Positions 24,231 through 33,390 of a stretch of DNA of 64,000 nt are shown piece by piece; the first letter of the stretch is position 1, and every line of letters starts with the position of its first letter. Location: the NCBI GenBank assembly GCA_963815775.1, contig CAWFIB010000006.1, positions 1-64,000 of the forward strand, given 5' to 3'. Both the position numbers and the translations under genes were made by a program. The notes under the pieces are model-generated. The model was not told the DNA's origin and searched no databases. It saw nothing but the letters and a program-made list of their open reading frames with translations. This DNA comes from CAVVDY01 sp963815775. Lineage in GTDB: Bacteria; Acidobacteriota; Terriglobia; Terriglobales; Acidobacteriaceae.

Positions 24231-27200
24231 CTAGGGCAGTTTTAGCACCCAGGCGCTACGTCCGTGGGTTGCGGCATATAGCAAGCGCGCCTTCGGCACG
24301 ATCAGCAGACCATTCACTTCCACCATCGGCAGTCCGGTACCGGCAACTTCCCAGTCAGCCGAGCCGCTTGGTAATCGCAAAACGCCCCAGTCGTTCGAGG
24401 CGTAGAGGTCGCCGTTAGAGTCGCGGACGACACTCGTAGCCGGGAAGTCCGGAAACGCCGTTGCACCGGAGCCGTCGAGGCTTGTCCAAGTCGCATCGTT
24501 CGCAATGGGATCGTACGTCACCTCGAAGATGTGCCCGGGAGTTGTTGGTGTGAGTGAACTGTAGCTCGAGTACGAGATCCACGCATGGTTGGAATTCGCC
24601 GGATCGACGTAAATGCCGCTGACAAAGCGACCTGGACTCGAACCTGCCGAGGGCAGCGTGTCTAACCGCGTGTACGTCACCGAACTGGCAGAGGCGTCAG
24701 CGTTCATCGAGATGAAAACACGTCCTGTAGTCGTAGCCGCCCACATCGTTCCGGTGTCGCTTGGGGTGCGCTGAATGGCCGCCACATTGCCGCCGGAGCG
24801 CGAGGATCCACGATAACCTCCTGTGTCTGTCAGACTGGTTTGGCCGGAGGGGCCGATCTGCACGAAGTCACCACATAGAGGATTCGAAGCAGAGGTAGTG
24901 AACTCGGGGCAGTTCGTCTCCAGGTAGGTCTGGTCGCCGGCCCAATCCTGAGTACGCCAGACACTGTTCGAACCCTGGAAGATTGTGCCCGCCGCGGTTG
25001 GGTTGGGATCTGCAATCACCGGCGCATAGAACTGCGAGCTCTCCGGGCTAGAGACGATCGGCCCGGTCGCGATCACCCATTTCGACGGATCGCCATTCCG
25101 GAAATTCACGTCGTTTGCCTGCCCGGTAAAGGAGTTAAGCCGCAGGTACGAGTTGTTCGCGCTGAAACCGGATTGGCCACCGTCGCCGTAGATGATCTGC
25201 GGCCACACTACGGCCGATCCATAGGTCTCAAATGTCCCGTTGTCCTGCGTGCCGCCCTGCAGGTGTTTCGGATTATCCGCAGCCACCGAGAGGCTCTGGA
25301 ACTGCAAGGTGGAGAGTTTCTTGTTCAGGTTGAACAGGAAGGTCGGCACCCGCGACAGCAGCTGCTGGCAGAGCGTCAGATCTGCCCTACTGAGTCCCCG
25401 GTACGTCGTGCACTGCGATGAGATGTCGGCAAAGCTGCCGCTGGAGCGGACCAGCCCGCCGTCTGAGCCTCCGAAGAAGAGGCCGGGGTTGTTCGGGCTC
25501 ACCACCAGGGCGTGCTGATCAGGGTGCATTCCATTCGGCGCAACCGGATTGGGCTGGCAGCAGCTTCCTGGCGGAGTTGGGTTTGTGGTCGCATCCCAAC
25601 TCACGTCCGTGAACGAGGCGCCGGCGTCAGTGGAGTAGACAACGGCGCGAGAGTTCGACTTGCCACCGTACTCGCCGTACTGGTACGAGCCTCCGAGATA
25701 TACCGTATCGGGATAGCCAGCGGGGCTGACCACCACGTTGTCATACCAGCACTGACCGGTGCAGTAGTTGATGTTCTGAGTTGTCGTGAGATCGAGAAAG
25801 ACAGGAGAGCCCCCGGCAACGTCATCACTGCGATAGAAGCGCGCCGCTGGTGTTCCGGCAGCTCCTTCGCCCACGTACATGCGCGTCTTACCGTTCGCCA
25901 GCTTGGTTACAGCGAACTCGGCTCGGTCGGTGTTTTTCGTAGCATCGAGCGCAGCCTTGATCTGCGTCCATGTAGCTCCGCTATCCGTCGAGCGCCAGAC
26001 GCCTCCCTTGGTATTGAGGGGCGGAGCATTGTTCTGCGGGAAGGCAGCCGCATAGACAGTGGTTGAGGTGCTCGGGTCAAGCTCGATGTGGTTCACGCCG
26101 CGAGTGGAACCAAAGCTCGCCTGGATGATGCCGGCGTTGCCGGGCAGGCTCGGGTTCAGACAGACGGCCTGGGAGTTCAACAATGCGAAGCTCGCACCGC
26201 CGTCGGTCGACTTCCACAACCCGTACGGAGGCAGGCCTGGAGCGAGGCTGACCGTACCGCCGCTGGAAACAGAACTCACGCCGCGCACGCCGCGCGTCGA
26301 TCCAACGTAGAGCGTGCCGCCGTCCACCACGATCGACGAGATGGATCGTCCATCGAAAGCGGGTCCGCTGTAAGCCGGAGCTGTCTGAATATTATTGTTG
26401 CCGCAATCCACCGACTCTGCGGGTACGCTGGTGATCGACGCCAGGTGGGTCCACGTATCTCCGCCGTCAGTCGACTTGTAGATTCCAAAGCCCGCTTCGG
26501 AATCGGCCGATGCATTCGCCTCGCCGGTGCCCGCATAGAGCGTCTTAGTCGCGGCATCGTACGTCAGCGTGCCGATTGCGTTGGTCGAGAAGCTGCTTGA
26601 AAGAAACGTCCAGCTCGCCCCGTTCCCTGACAGGGCGTTGTCCGTCCGCCAAACGCCTCCGCCAGCGGCGGCGGCCCAAAGCCGACAGCCGTTAGGATTA
26701 CAGTTTGGGGCAATCGCGAGCGCCGTGATACGCCCGGACGTCGTGTAGGCCGCTCCACTGAAGGTCAGGATATCGGGAAAATTGGCCGTACTCGGTCCGG
26801 CGAGGGTCCATTCAGTCGGGCTCGCCTTGCCTTTCCCAACGCCATGCGCCTTGATGTTTGTCCAAGCCTGATGGGCTTTTAGCGTCAGTTGCAGTGGGAT
26901 GTATGGGGCTGGATAGGCACGATTCCTGTACGCTTCCTCTTCCGCGGCATGTGGGTTTTCCGCCGCCCCTGGCTTTTCGGACGCTTCGTTGCGGGAAGCG
27001 ACACCGTACTCGGCCTGCTGTTTCGGAACGAGCCGAGGTCTTGTGTTTGGAGCCGAGCTGGTCTTCGGATCCGAGAGTTTGTTGACGTCCTTTCCCGTTG
27101 CCGTTTTCTGGGCATTCACGTTTTGCGAGGGTTTGGCTGGGTTCGCAGCTGATTGCTGTGGACCGTCGGCTTTACCGAGGGTCGGCATCGCAAGCAGTGC

Positions 27201-27284
27201 GGCAGCCGCAGAGCTCACGATGACTGTGCGAACAAAACGGCGGAGCTTCCATCCGCCACCACAAATGGGAGATAACGGTTTCAT
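24231..27284 (-). CDS. Large secreted BNR/sortilin-like beta-propeller protein
   Basis: I start at the ATG at 27284 (GGAG 8 bases upstream; MKPLSPICGGGWKLRRF with a signal anchor VRTVIVSSAAAALLAMPTLG) rather than at an earlier open codon. The 1017-residue product has Asp-box/BNR-type repeats, as in sortilin/VPS10 and sialidase-like propellers: GIYKSTDGGDTWTHL, GLWKSTDGGASFALL, GVWRSTDSGATWTQI, AVVYSTDAGASFTDV. A final GLLIVPKARLLYAATHGRSAWVLKLP motif closes the propeller. Such proteins bind or degrade extracellular polymers, but no catalytic residues can be assigned here. It ends at a strong terminator. The next gene upstream is a kinase; repeat copy A lies about 290 bases upstream. Confidence 0.85.
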   Translation of the reverse strand: MKPLSPICGGGWKLRRFVRTVIVSSAAAALLAMPTLGKADGPQQSAANPAKPSQNVNAQKTATGKDVNKLSDPKTSSAPNTRPRLVPKQQAEYGVASRNEASEKPGAAENPHAAEEEAYRNRAYPAPYIPLQLTLKAHQAWTNIKAHGVGKGKASPTEWTLAGPSTANFPDILTFSGAAYTTSGRITALAIAPNCNPNGCRLWAAAAGGGVWRTDNALSGNGASWTFLSSSFSTNAIGTLTYDAATKTLYAGTGEANASADSEAGFGIYKSTDGGDTWTHLASITSVPAESVDCGNNNIQTAPAYSGPAFDGRSISSIVVDGGTLYVGSTRGVRGVSSVSSGGTVSLAPGLPPYGLWKSTDGGASFALLNSQAVCLNPSLPGNAGIIQASFGSTRGVNHIELDPSTSTTVYAAAFPQNNAPPLNTKGGVWRSTDSGATWTQIKAALDATKNTDRAEFAVTKLANGKTRMYVGEGAAGTPAARFYRSDDVAGGSPVFLDLTTTQNINYCTGQCWYDNVVVSPAGYPDTVYLGGSYQYGEYGGKSNSRAVVYSTDAGASFTDVSWDATTNPTPPGSCCQPNPVAPNGMHPDQHALVVSPNNPGLFFGGSDGGLVRSSGSFADISSQCTTYRGLSRADLTLCQQLLSRVPTFLFNLNKKLSTLQFQSLSVAADNPKHLQGGTQDNGTFETYGSAVVWPQIIYGDGGQSGFSANNSYLRLNSFTGQANDVNFRNGDPSKWVIATGPIVSSPESSQFYAPVIADPNPTAAGTIFQGSNSVWRTQDWAGDQTYLETNCPEFTTSASNPLCGDFVQIGPSGQTSLTDTGGYRGSSRSGGNVAAIQRTPSDTGTMWAATTTGRVFISMNADASASSVTYTRLDTLPSAGSSPGRFVSGIYVDPANSNHAWISYSSYSSLTPTTPGHIFEVTYDPIANDATWTSLDGSGATAFPDFPATSVVRDSNGDLYASNDWGVLRLPSGSADWEVAGTGLPMVEVNGLLIVPKARLLYAATHGRSAWVLKLP

Positions 27285-27570
27285 ATCACACTCCAGGTAA
27301 CTGGTTTTGGTTAGCTGATTTCTGAACCCGACAAGGGCCTTCCGGGCCGGTGCTGATGGGTGGCCTCCGGTCTTGAGGAGCAGTCGTGTTACTACCACCA
27401 TGGGAGAGTGAGCACGATTATGGCCCTGAGACTTTTTGCAGTCAAGAAGAACAATAAAGAAATATCCAAAACATCGGACGCCTCCTTACGGGAGCCCCTG
27501 CCTGAATAGGGGCCTCGTTCGGCTGGGTGGCGCAACAGTGGTCATTGTGAACGAGGATCAGCAAGTCCGC

Positions 27571-27698
27571 CTTCCCGAAGATTGTCCACCAGTCTGCTTC
27601 GGGGAAGTCACTGGACGTATAGTCGGCTACGCTTCCTTGTGCTCGGCCCCGGGTGTGCTTCAGGCAAAAGAGCGGAACGGCCGTTTTACGTCAAGTTG
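27571..27698 (+). repeat. Dispersed structured direct repeat, copy A
   Basis: The core 27621-27675 is a 55-base run identical to copies B and C, followed by the conserved GTTTTACGTCAAGTTG end. A variable-sequence hairpin precedes it (CTTCCCGAAG at 27571-27580 with CTTCGGGGAAG at 27597-27607, one bulge). It lies in the 523-base intergenic region 27285-27807, where I see no gene. Function unknown. The element is oriented antisense to both flanking genes. Confidence 0.85.
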
Positions 27699-27807
27699 GC
27701 GTGCCGTGCCTTCACCGGCATGTGGGAGATCACTCCCGCGAAGTCGGCCAGCATCCGAGTCCTAGATGAGTTTGATCTTCGTGGCAGTAGCGGATGACCA
27801 GCGGGTA

Positions 27808-29985
27808 CTATCCCTTTGTGGCCAGTGCATCGGGGGCGGGGTTCACGAGCGCTTTGAATCGGGGATGATCGCGCAGGGAGGCGAGATCGGGATCGTGCTC
27901 CATCCACTCACGTTGTCCCCAACCAGCCGTGGCGGATTTCTCCAAACAGTCAAGCGCTTTCTCGGAATGACCGAGCAGAGCGTAAACGCAAGCGACGTTG
28001 TATAGGACTTGGAGTTCGTCGGGTTCCATTTGCAGGGCGTGTTCCGTCCACTTCAGGGCCCGCTCCTTGTCGTTGAGTTGGGTCAAGGCGTTGGCACCGA
28101 AATACACGGCGCGTGCGTCTTCGGGGTGGATCTCCAAATGTCTTTCCGCCGCGTCCAAGCCCCGCCGGTATGAAGCTTGCGCATCCTCGTTGCGACTGAG
28201 TCCGTGGAGTGCGCTGGCCATCAGCATGGGTGCCTGGTAATCCTCGGGCAAGACGCGACTGGCCTGCTCAAACCAACGGATGGCCTCTTCCAGCTTGCCT
28301 TGCACGTAGAAGTTGCGGCCGCTGAAGTAATACGGTTCAAACAGCCTGGGATTGAGACGAATGGCGATGCCGAACTCACGCTGGGCCTCGTCGTACTTCT
28401 TCTTGAGTGAGGCGGAGAGCCCCTTGGAGGCGTGAGCTTCGGCCAATTCAGGATCAAGCTCCAGGGCCTTCCGGCTGGCTTCGTCAGCCTCTTCGAGATT
28501 GGCCTGACTCGATTCCCAGTACACGTAGAGGAAGGCGCAACAATCGGCGATGCCGGCATAGGCGCGGGCATAACGCGGATCGATGGCGATGGCGTGGGCA
28601 AACATCTCGCGTGCGAGATCAAGACCCTTGCGCCGGAACTGGTGGAAGAAGTGGCGGCCTCGTAGATAGAAGTCATAGGCCCGGACATCGGCGGTAGGAA
28701 CTTTCTCAATGGCGTCCTTTTCCTTCTCCGTGAGTACGACGCGAAGAGCCGCGGCGATGCTGTTGGCAATCTCGTCTTGAATGGCAAATATATGCTGCAA
28801 CTGCCGATCATAGCGTTCGGCCCAGAGGGTATGGCCGGTCTTCGTATCCACTAACTTGGCGGTAATGCGCAGCCGATCGCCTTCGCGGCGAATGCTCCCT
28901 TCGACGATGTGCGTGGCATTCAGTTGTTGACCCACATGGGAGGGGGTCACCGGCTTGTCGCGGTAGGCGAGCACCGCGGAACGGGAGAATACGCGAAACT
29001 CCAGAATTTTGGAAATCTCGGTGGTGATATCTTCGGTGATACCGTCACGAAAGTATTCGTCTTCTTTTTGCCCACTTAAGTTCTCGAAGTAAAGCACAGC
29101 GAGCGAGCGTTCCGCCTTTCCACCTCCTACGGATGTCCGCTTGAGATCCGCTAGCAGGTCACGCGCAGACTGGTAGCGATATTCGGGGTTCTTCTCCAGG
29201 CAGCGGAGGATAATTTCTTCCACGCGAGTCGAGAGCGAGGGCCGGAGGCTGCGTGGTGCGGGAGGCTGGCGATGGAGGATGGCATCGATCAGCGGGGGCA
29301 AGAGCTGCTCCTCAAAAGGGAGGCGGCCGCAAGCCGTTTCGTAAAGAACCGTGCCGGCGGAGTAAAGGTCACAGCGAGCGTCCAAGGGGTCGCCCAGCAA
29401 TTGCTCGGGAGCCATGTAACGGAGGGTCCCAGCGAATCCCAACGAGCCCGGACTCGCGGTTGATTTGGTGACGTCGCTGGCCGGAATGAGGCGCACGGCC
29501 AGACCGAAATCGAGAATCTTCAAGCGATCGTCAGGAGTCACGCGCAAGTTGCCGGGCTTCAGATCGCGATGTACGACACCCTGACTGTGAGCGGCGGCCA
29601 GTCCCTCAGCCAGTTGCATACCCAACTCCACGACATCTTTTTCCGGCAGCGGACCTTCGGCCAGTTTGTCACTCAGAGTTACACCGGGAACGTACTCTGT
29701 GACGAGGAAATCAATGCCTTCTTGGGTGTCGAAGTCGTAGATGTTAGCAATGTTGGGATGAGCGAGCTTGGAGAGTGCCATGGCTTCGTCGTGAAAGCGA
29801 CGGCGGCTTTCTTCCTCGCACAGGGTGCCAGCGGGCAAGACCTTGATCGCGACATCGCGGTCAAGATGTTCGTCGTGAGCGCGGTAGACTTCTCCCATGC
29901 CGCCAGCCCCGATCTTCTGCAGGACTTCATAATGTCCAAGCTTTCGGCCAACGAGGCTGGATTGCTCCAGAGCTGAGGTAGCCAT
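27808..29985 (-). CDS. Soluble Ser/Thr protein kinase with TolB-like and TPR domains
   Basis: I start at the ATG at 29985 (GGAG 7 bases upstream; MATSALEQSSLVGRKLGHYE). The 725-residue protein has a Hanks-type kinase at about 18-280 (GAGGMGEVY loop, DVAIKVL, HRDLKPGN, DFGLA, APEQLL). A TolB-like/FlgO-like N-terminal domain follows at about 290-425 (SLAVLYFENLSGQKEDEYF, DGITEDITTEISKI, GSIRREGDRLRITAKLVDT). TPR repeats run to the C-terminus (YYFSGRNFYVQGKLEEAIRWFEQA, NVACVYALLGHSEKALDCLEK). This architecture is common in Acidobacteriota. There is no membrane segment, so it should act in the cytosol. It stands alone between repeat copies A and B. Confidence 0.9.
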   Translation of the reverse strand: MATSALEQSSLVGRKLGHYEVLQKIGAGGMGEVYRAHDEHLDRDVAIKVLPAGTLCEEESRRRFHDEAMALSKLAHPNIANIYDFDTQEGIDFLVTEYVPGVTLSDKLAEGPLPEKDVVELGMQLAEGLAAAHSQGVVHRDLKPGNLRVTPDDRLKILDFGLAVRLIPASDVTKSTASPGSLGFAGTLRYMAPEQLLGDPLDARCDLYSAGTVLYETACGRLPFEEQLLPPLIDAILHRQPPAPRSLRPSLSTRVEEIILRCLEKNPEYRYQSARDLLADLKRTSVGGGKAERSLAVLYFENLSGQKEDEYFRDGITEDITTEISKILEFRVFSRSAVLAYRDKPVTPSHVGQQLNATHIVEGSIRREGDRLRITAKLVDTKTGHTLWAERYDRQLQHIFAIQDEIANSIAAALRVVLTEKEKDAIEKVPTADVRAYDFYLRGRHFFHQFRRKGLDLAREMFAHAIAIDPRYARAYAGIADCCAFLYVYWESSQANLEEADEASRKALELDPELAEAHASKGLSASLKKKYDEAQREFGIAIRLNPRLFEPYYFSGRNFYVQGKLEEAIRWFEQASRVLPEDYQAPMLMASALHGLSRNEDAQASYRRGLDAAERHLEIHPEDARAVYFGANALTQLNDKERALKWTEHALQMEPDELQVLYNVACVYALLGHSEKALDCLEKSATAGWGQREWMEHDPDLASLRDHPRFKALVNPAPDALATKG

Positions 29986-30318
29986 AGCGGACTCCTGGTC
30001 GTTGATGAGGCTGAAGCAAGTGTAAGTCCCCTGACAGGAGGTGTCGGTGACAGGTATCACAGGGCGGCCGGCGGTCTGCGAATCAGAACTATCTTGGAAC
30101 GAACAGTAACGAAGTTGCGACAATGGAAGACGGCCTGAAAACACTGCCAGAACGAGCTCAGTTGTTGGAAAATCGGCTTCCCATGAGTGGAGAAATGACG
30201 ACACCCAGCAAGACATCTCAGGAGCCCGATCCCTCCCGAAGCACGACCAAGCCTGACGCTAAGCGAGAACTGGAATGGGATTGCATTTGTGCTTTGCGGT
30301 CGGAAAGCCGCCAAGTTC
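29986..30318. other. Intergenic region upstream of the kinase
   Basis: The 333 bases between the kinase start and repeat copy B should hold the kinase promoter. An open frame continues upstream of the chosen start but has poor coding character and no Shine-Dalgarno. Nothing else was recognised. Confidence 0.3.
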
Positions 30319-30429
30319 CCCCGAACTCTTGTTCGGGGAAGTCACTTGGACGCGTAGTCGGCTACGCTTCCTTGTGCTCGGCCCCGGGTGTGCTTCAGGC
30401 AAAAGAGCGGAACGGCCGTTATACGGTCA
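30319..30429 (+). repeat. Dispersed structured direct repeat, copy B
   Basis: The core 30356-30410 is identical to copies A and C over 55 bases. The upstream hairpin is perfect (CCCCGAAC at 30319-30326 with GTTCGGGG at 30331-30338), and the core opens with a GCGTAG-TCGG-CTACGC stem-loop. It lies between the kinase gene and the VOC gene in otherwise non-coding DNA (29986-30515). Confidence 0.85.
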
Positions 30430-30515
30430 GGTGAAAGAAGTCGATGGTCTAGCCATGACCTGTGTATGCACCTTCACACATCAAATCGAAGCATTCGAGG
30501 CATTGCCCGTTAGCG

Positions 30516-30968
30516 CTATTGGGTAATGGTCTGAATAACCTCGAAAAGATTCCCCCAGGGATCTGCAAAGAAGGCCACGCGAAGACCCAATGAAGGAACA
30601 TCGTGTGGCTCGCTGGCGATCGTCACGTCGCGCTGCTTCAATTCGTCGATGACATCGTCGACACTATCAACCCTGAAACCCGGGTGGTGCCAGCCAGACA
30701 TGTTGTAACTGTCATGCAAATCCTTATAGAGTGGGCGCTTTGCTGCGCCCGGCCCGGCCATCAGCTCGAAATGGAAACTATCGTCCCCAGCGGGATAAAG
30801 AAACCCGAAGGTAAGCCCGGCAACGGGAACCGATTGCTTCAACCGAAAATCGAGCTTGTCGGCATACCAGGCAACCGCGATATCGAAGTCCGGTACGCGA
30901 ATGGCTACGTGATTGATCTTCAGTGAAGTAAGCGGGCTGGAGGCATGGGGGGTAGTTAGTGCAGTCAT
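30516..30968 (-). CDS. VOC-family (glyoxalase/dioxygenase-like) protein
   Basis: The 150-residue protein is one vicinal-oxygen-chelate unit: KINHVAIRVPDFDIAVAWY at the start of the first half, HFELMAGPGAAK, and HPGFRVDSVDDVIDEL to FADPWGNLFEVIQT in the second. Potential metal ligands are the His of NHVAIR, the Glu of FHFEL, the His of WHHPGFR and the Glu of LFEVIQ. The family contains lyases, dioxygenases and resistance proteins; the substrate cannot be assigned. It is the last gene of a minus-strand operon after two alpha/beta hydrolases, with a 36-base gap, so a role in turning over a small organic molecule is likely. Confidence 0.85.
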   Translation of the reverse strand: MTALTTPHASSPLTSLKINHVAIRVPDFDIAVAWYADKLDFRLKQSVPVAGLTFGFLYPAGDDSFHFELMAGPGAAKRPLYKDLHDSYNMSGWHHPGFRVDSVDDVIDELKQRDVTIASEPHDVPSLGLRVAFFADPWGNLFEVIQTITQ

Positions 30969-31004
30969 TGTTTTTCCCTTAGCATCGCTGCAGATCTCGC
31001 CAAA

Positions 31005-32024
31005 TTACAGCGCCTTCGTTTTCAGCCAGGAACGCACAGCTTGGATAACTTCGGCCTTGCGTTCGAGAGGCAACCAGTGGCCCGAAGGAAGATTTGTCAG
31101 GGCAAGGTCGTGGCACGCGCTGCGCATGGGTTCGCCGAAGCAGTTGTTGGTGATATCGCAGAGCCCATCGAAGTCGCCGTTAATAAACAGCACTGGCTGG
31201 CGCAGCTGCCCTCCATCGGGCGCCCTATGAGCGTAGGCGATGTTGGCGCTATCGTTCAGGTACCAGGAATTGCCCGGCCGAAATCCGTTGCCGCGGAACG
31301 CTTCGACAAGGGCGTCAAAGTCAGCGTGCGGCCACAGTGCGGGATCGGGCTCTACCGCGGGGGCATGATGCGCCGAACCGAACCAACCGCCACTGCGGGT
31401 GATGGTCGCAGTTAGATATACTTTGCCTACTGATTCGGGGTTCCCGCTGCGGTATATTGCCGCGAGGCTCGCCCGGATATCAGCATCGAAGTCGGCGACC
31501 GTCTGGTCGAAGTGGGTCAGGTAGAAACGGTAGTAGTCCCATTGTCCGTCCGGATACTGCTCGGCCGGATAGAGTTCACGGTCGATGAGCGGCAAGAGAC
31601 TGGGCAACGCGAAGGCCTGCGGTGCATAGGGGACAGAGATAAACACGATGCCGCGGCTTCGCTTCGCGTGATGCGCGGCCAGCGCCCCGACAACGGGACT
31701 TCCGAGGTCATGCCCGACCCAGATTGCCGGGCTGGCGCCGAGATGGTCATGCAGCTCGACCATGTCGTCGACGATCTCTCTTAGAGCATAGGCCTCCGGC
31801 GCGGAAGGCGCAGATGAACCGCCGTAGCCACGCATGTCTGGTGCGATGCAATGCCAGCCCTCTGTCGCGAAGGCCTCGATCTGCGCGCGCCACACAAGAC
31901 CGATCTCAGGCCAGCCGTGAAGGAAGATCATCAATGGGCCCCGTGCAGGTCCGGCCTCCCAGTAGTGCGTCGTGTGGCGTGGCGAGTGGAAAGTGGCGTT
32001 GGTGAGTGCCAAAGCTGTCGCCAT
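31005..32024 (-). CDS. Alpha/beta hydrolase, epoxide hydrolase-like (first of a pair)
   Basis: The 339-residue protein has the epoxide-hydrolase/haloalkane-dehalogenase layout: HGWPE oxyanion motif at 36-40, DMRGYGGSS at about 63-71, and the nucleophile elbow GHDLGS with Asp106. A variable cap follows, and the C-terminal catalytic His lies in SGHWLPLE. The nucleophile is Asp, not Ser, which favours epoxide or C-halogen hydrolysis over esters. It lies only 11 bases after the second hydrolase and 36 bases before the VOC gene. There is no signal peptide, so it is cytoplasmic. Confidence 0.87.
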   Translation of the reverse strand: MATALALTNATFHSPRHTTHYWEAGPARGPLMIFLHGWPEIGLVWRAQIEAFATEGWHCIAPDMRGYGGSSAPSAPEAYALREIVDDMVELHDHLGASPAIWVGHDLGSPVVGALAAHHAKRSRGIVFISVPYAPQAFALPSLLPLIDRELYPAEQYPDGQWDYYRFYLTHFDQTVADFDADIRASLAAIYRSGNPESVGKVYLTATITRSGGWFGSAHHAPAVEPDPALWPHADFDALVEAFRGNGFRPGNSWYLNDSANIAYAHRAPDGGQLRQPVLFINGDFDGLCDITNNCFGEPMRSACHDLALTNLPSGHWLPLERKAEVIQAVRSWLKTKAL

Positions 32025-32035
32025 CGAGCGCTCCT

Positions 32036-32983
32036 CTAGGTAGGGTTTACCGTGCGCAGGAACTTCACAAGCTGTTCGCTGACTTCGGCAGAGGCTTCGT
32101 GTTGTATCCAGTGGCCCACATTGTCGAGTTCGAGATTCCCCACGAGACCGGGAAGACCGGAGCGAAGCTTTTCAAGAGGGGGATAGAGCGCCCCCAAGCC
32201 ATCGGCTTTACCCGAGATGTAAAACGAAGGTTGAATGATCTTCGCACCCTTCCACGCGGAGGACATATAGAAATACGGCTCGGCGGCGCGATAGTAATTT
32301 AAGGCGCCATGGAAACCGGTACGCGTAAACTCCGCTATGTTGTGAGCGACGTAATCTGGCTCTGCCCACGACGGCAACGGCCCGGGAGCGGGACGATGAA
32401 GACTTAGTGCTGCGTCCAGAGGGCTCCATCGCGTGTCGGCCGGAGCAGAACCTGATGCCCAATACAAAACCCCCGGAATAGTTACTGCAGCATTGGCCCA
32501 GATTAGATCGGCTTCTGGTTTGATCTGTTCGAACATGTAGAAATCGTTTTCATGTCCAGATGCACGCATGCGTTCCAAGACGCTGACATCACCGCGCGGG
32601 AAGTAAGGCACGCTCAGGCAGAACACCGCCGTGAATCGATCCGGACGCATCAAGGCGGCATTCCATGCATGGGTTGCACCCCAGTCGTGACCCACGATTA
32701 CGGCGCTGGGAATATTCAGCCCATCGAGGAGTCCGACGAGGTCTCCCGCCGTCTGGAGCGGCGTATACAAGGTTGAGTCGGATGGAGCTGAACTGCGCCC
32801 GTATCCGCGCATGTCTGGAGCAATCGCGCGAAAGCCGGTTGACGCGACGGCCGTCATCTGTTGTCGCCACGTGTAGGAGGTGTCGGGAAACCCATGACAG
32901 AAAAGAACGACCGGCCCGGCGCCAACCTCAGTTACGTGTAAAGAAATGCCGTTCGCAGCAATCTCGTACTGCTTGAACTCCAT
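32036..32983 (-). CDS. Alpha/beta hydrolase, soluble epoxide hydrolase-like (second of a pair)
   Basis: I start at the ATG at 32983 because GGAGG lies 7 bases upstream; a longer open frame to 33034 lacks this. The 315-residue protein has HGFPD at 30-34, DMRGYGRSS at about 58-66, nucleophile Asp100 in GHDWGA and the catalytic His in VGHWIQHE. It resembles its neighbour in layout but not closely in sequence, so the two probably handle different substrates or different steps. It is the first gene of the hydrolase-hydrolase-VOC operon. Repeat copy C lies about 70 bases upstream of its start. Confidence 0.88.
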   Translation of the reverse strand: MEFKQYEIAANGISLHVTEVGAGPVVLFCHGFPDTSYTWRQQMTAVASTGFRAIAPDMRGYGRSSAPSDSTLYTPLQTAGDLVGLLDGLNIPSAVIVGHDWGATHAWNAALMRPDRFTAVFCLSVPYFPRGDVSVLERMRASGHENDFYMFEQIKPEADLIWANAAVTIPGVLYWASGSAPADTRWSPLDAALSLHRPAPGPLPSWAEPDYVAHNIAEFTRTGFHGALNYYRAAEPYFYMSSAWKGAKIIQPSFYISGKADGLGALYPPLEKLRSGLPGLVGNLELDNVGHWIQHEASAEVSEQLVKFLRTVNPT

Positions 32984-33054
32984 CTTTCCTCCGCCTTCTA
33001 ACATATAAGTTAGGCTTCGTCCTGTAGTCCGCAAGGATACGTAAAGACAAACGC

Positions 33055-33163
33055 CCCGGTGTCCGGGAATCCACTTGGACGCGTTAGTCGGCTACGCTTC
33101 CTTGTGCTCGGCCCCGGGTGTGCTTCAGGCAAAAGAGCGGGTCGGGCGTTATACGTCAAGTTG
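33055..33163 (+). repeat. Dispersed structured direct repeat, copy C
   Basis: The core 33086-33140 is identical to copies A and B over 55 bases. The upstream hairpin here is short (CCCGG at 33055-33059 with CCGGG at 33063-33067) but sits at the same distance. The 3' end is CGTTATACGTCAAGTTG. It lies between the hydrolase operon and gltB in the non-coding stretch 32984-33390; the 227 bases after it should hold the gltB promoter. Confidence 0.85.
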
Positions 33164-33390
33164 ACCCTTTCGCCGACTTTAGCGGAGCGACCTGCAGAAC
33201 CCGTGTTGTGGATCGCTGTCGGTTGCCCGCCGTGGAAACTTCGGCTCGTGTCCGACGCTGCTGATTCAGCGGCTCACAAGCGGGGACAAAAAGAGTCGTC
33301 TGCCGTGCCGAAACGGGAATGCCGCGATAAACGCGTCACATCACAAATTTCCACCTTCCATGCGCGGACAGCTTACCCGTATATTGACGT

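Noticed and set aside
27571..33163. The dispersed repeats as integron attC sites
   Set aside because: The GTTA-type boxes in copy C occur in direct rather than inverted orientation, the RYYYAAC partner is missing, and no integron integrase is visible.
27571..33163. The dispersed repeats as a known c-di-GMP (GEMM) riboswitch
   Set aside because: Some words such as GGCAAAAGAGCGG look vaguely similar but the GEMM core and tetraloop receptor cannot be aligned, and the elements are not consistently in the sense direction ahead of genes.
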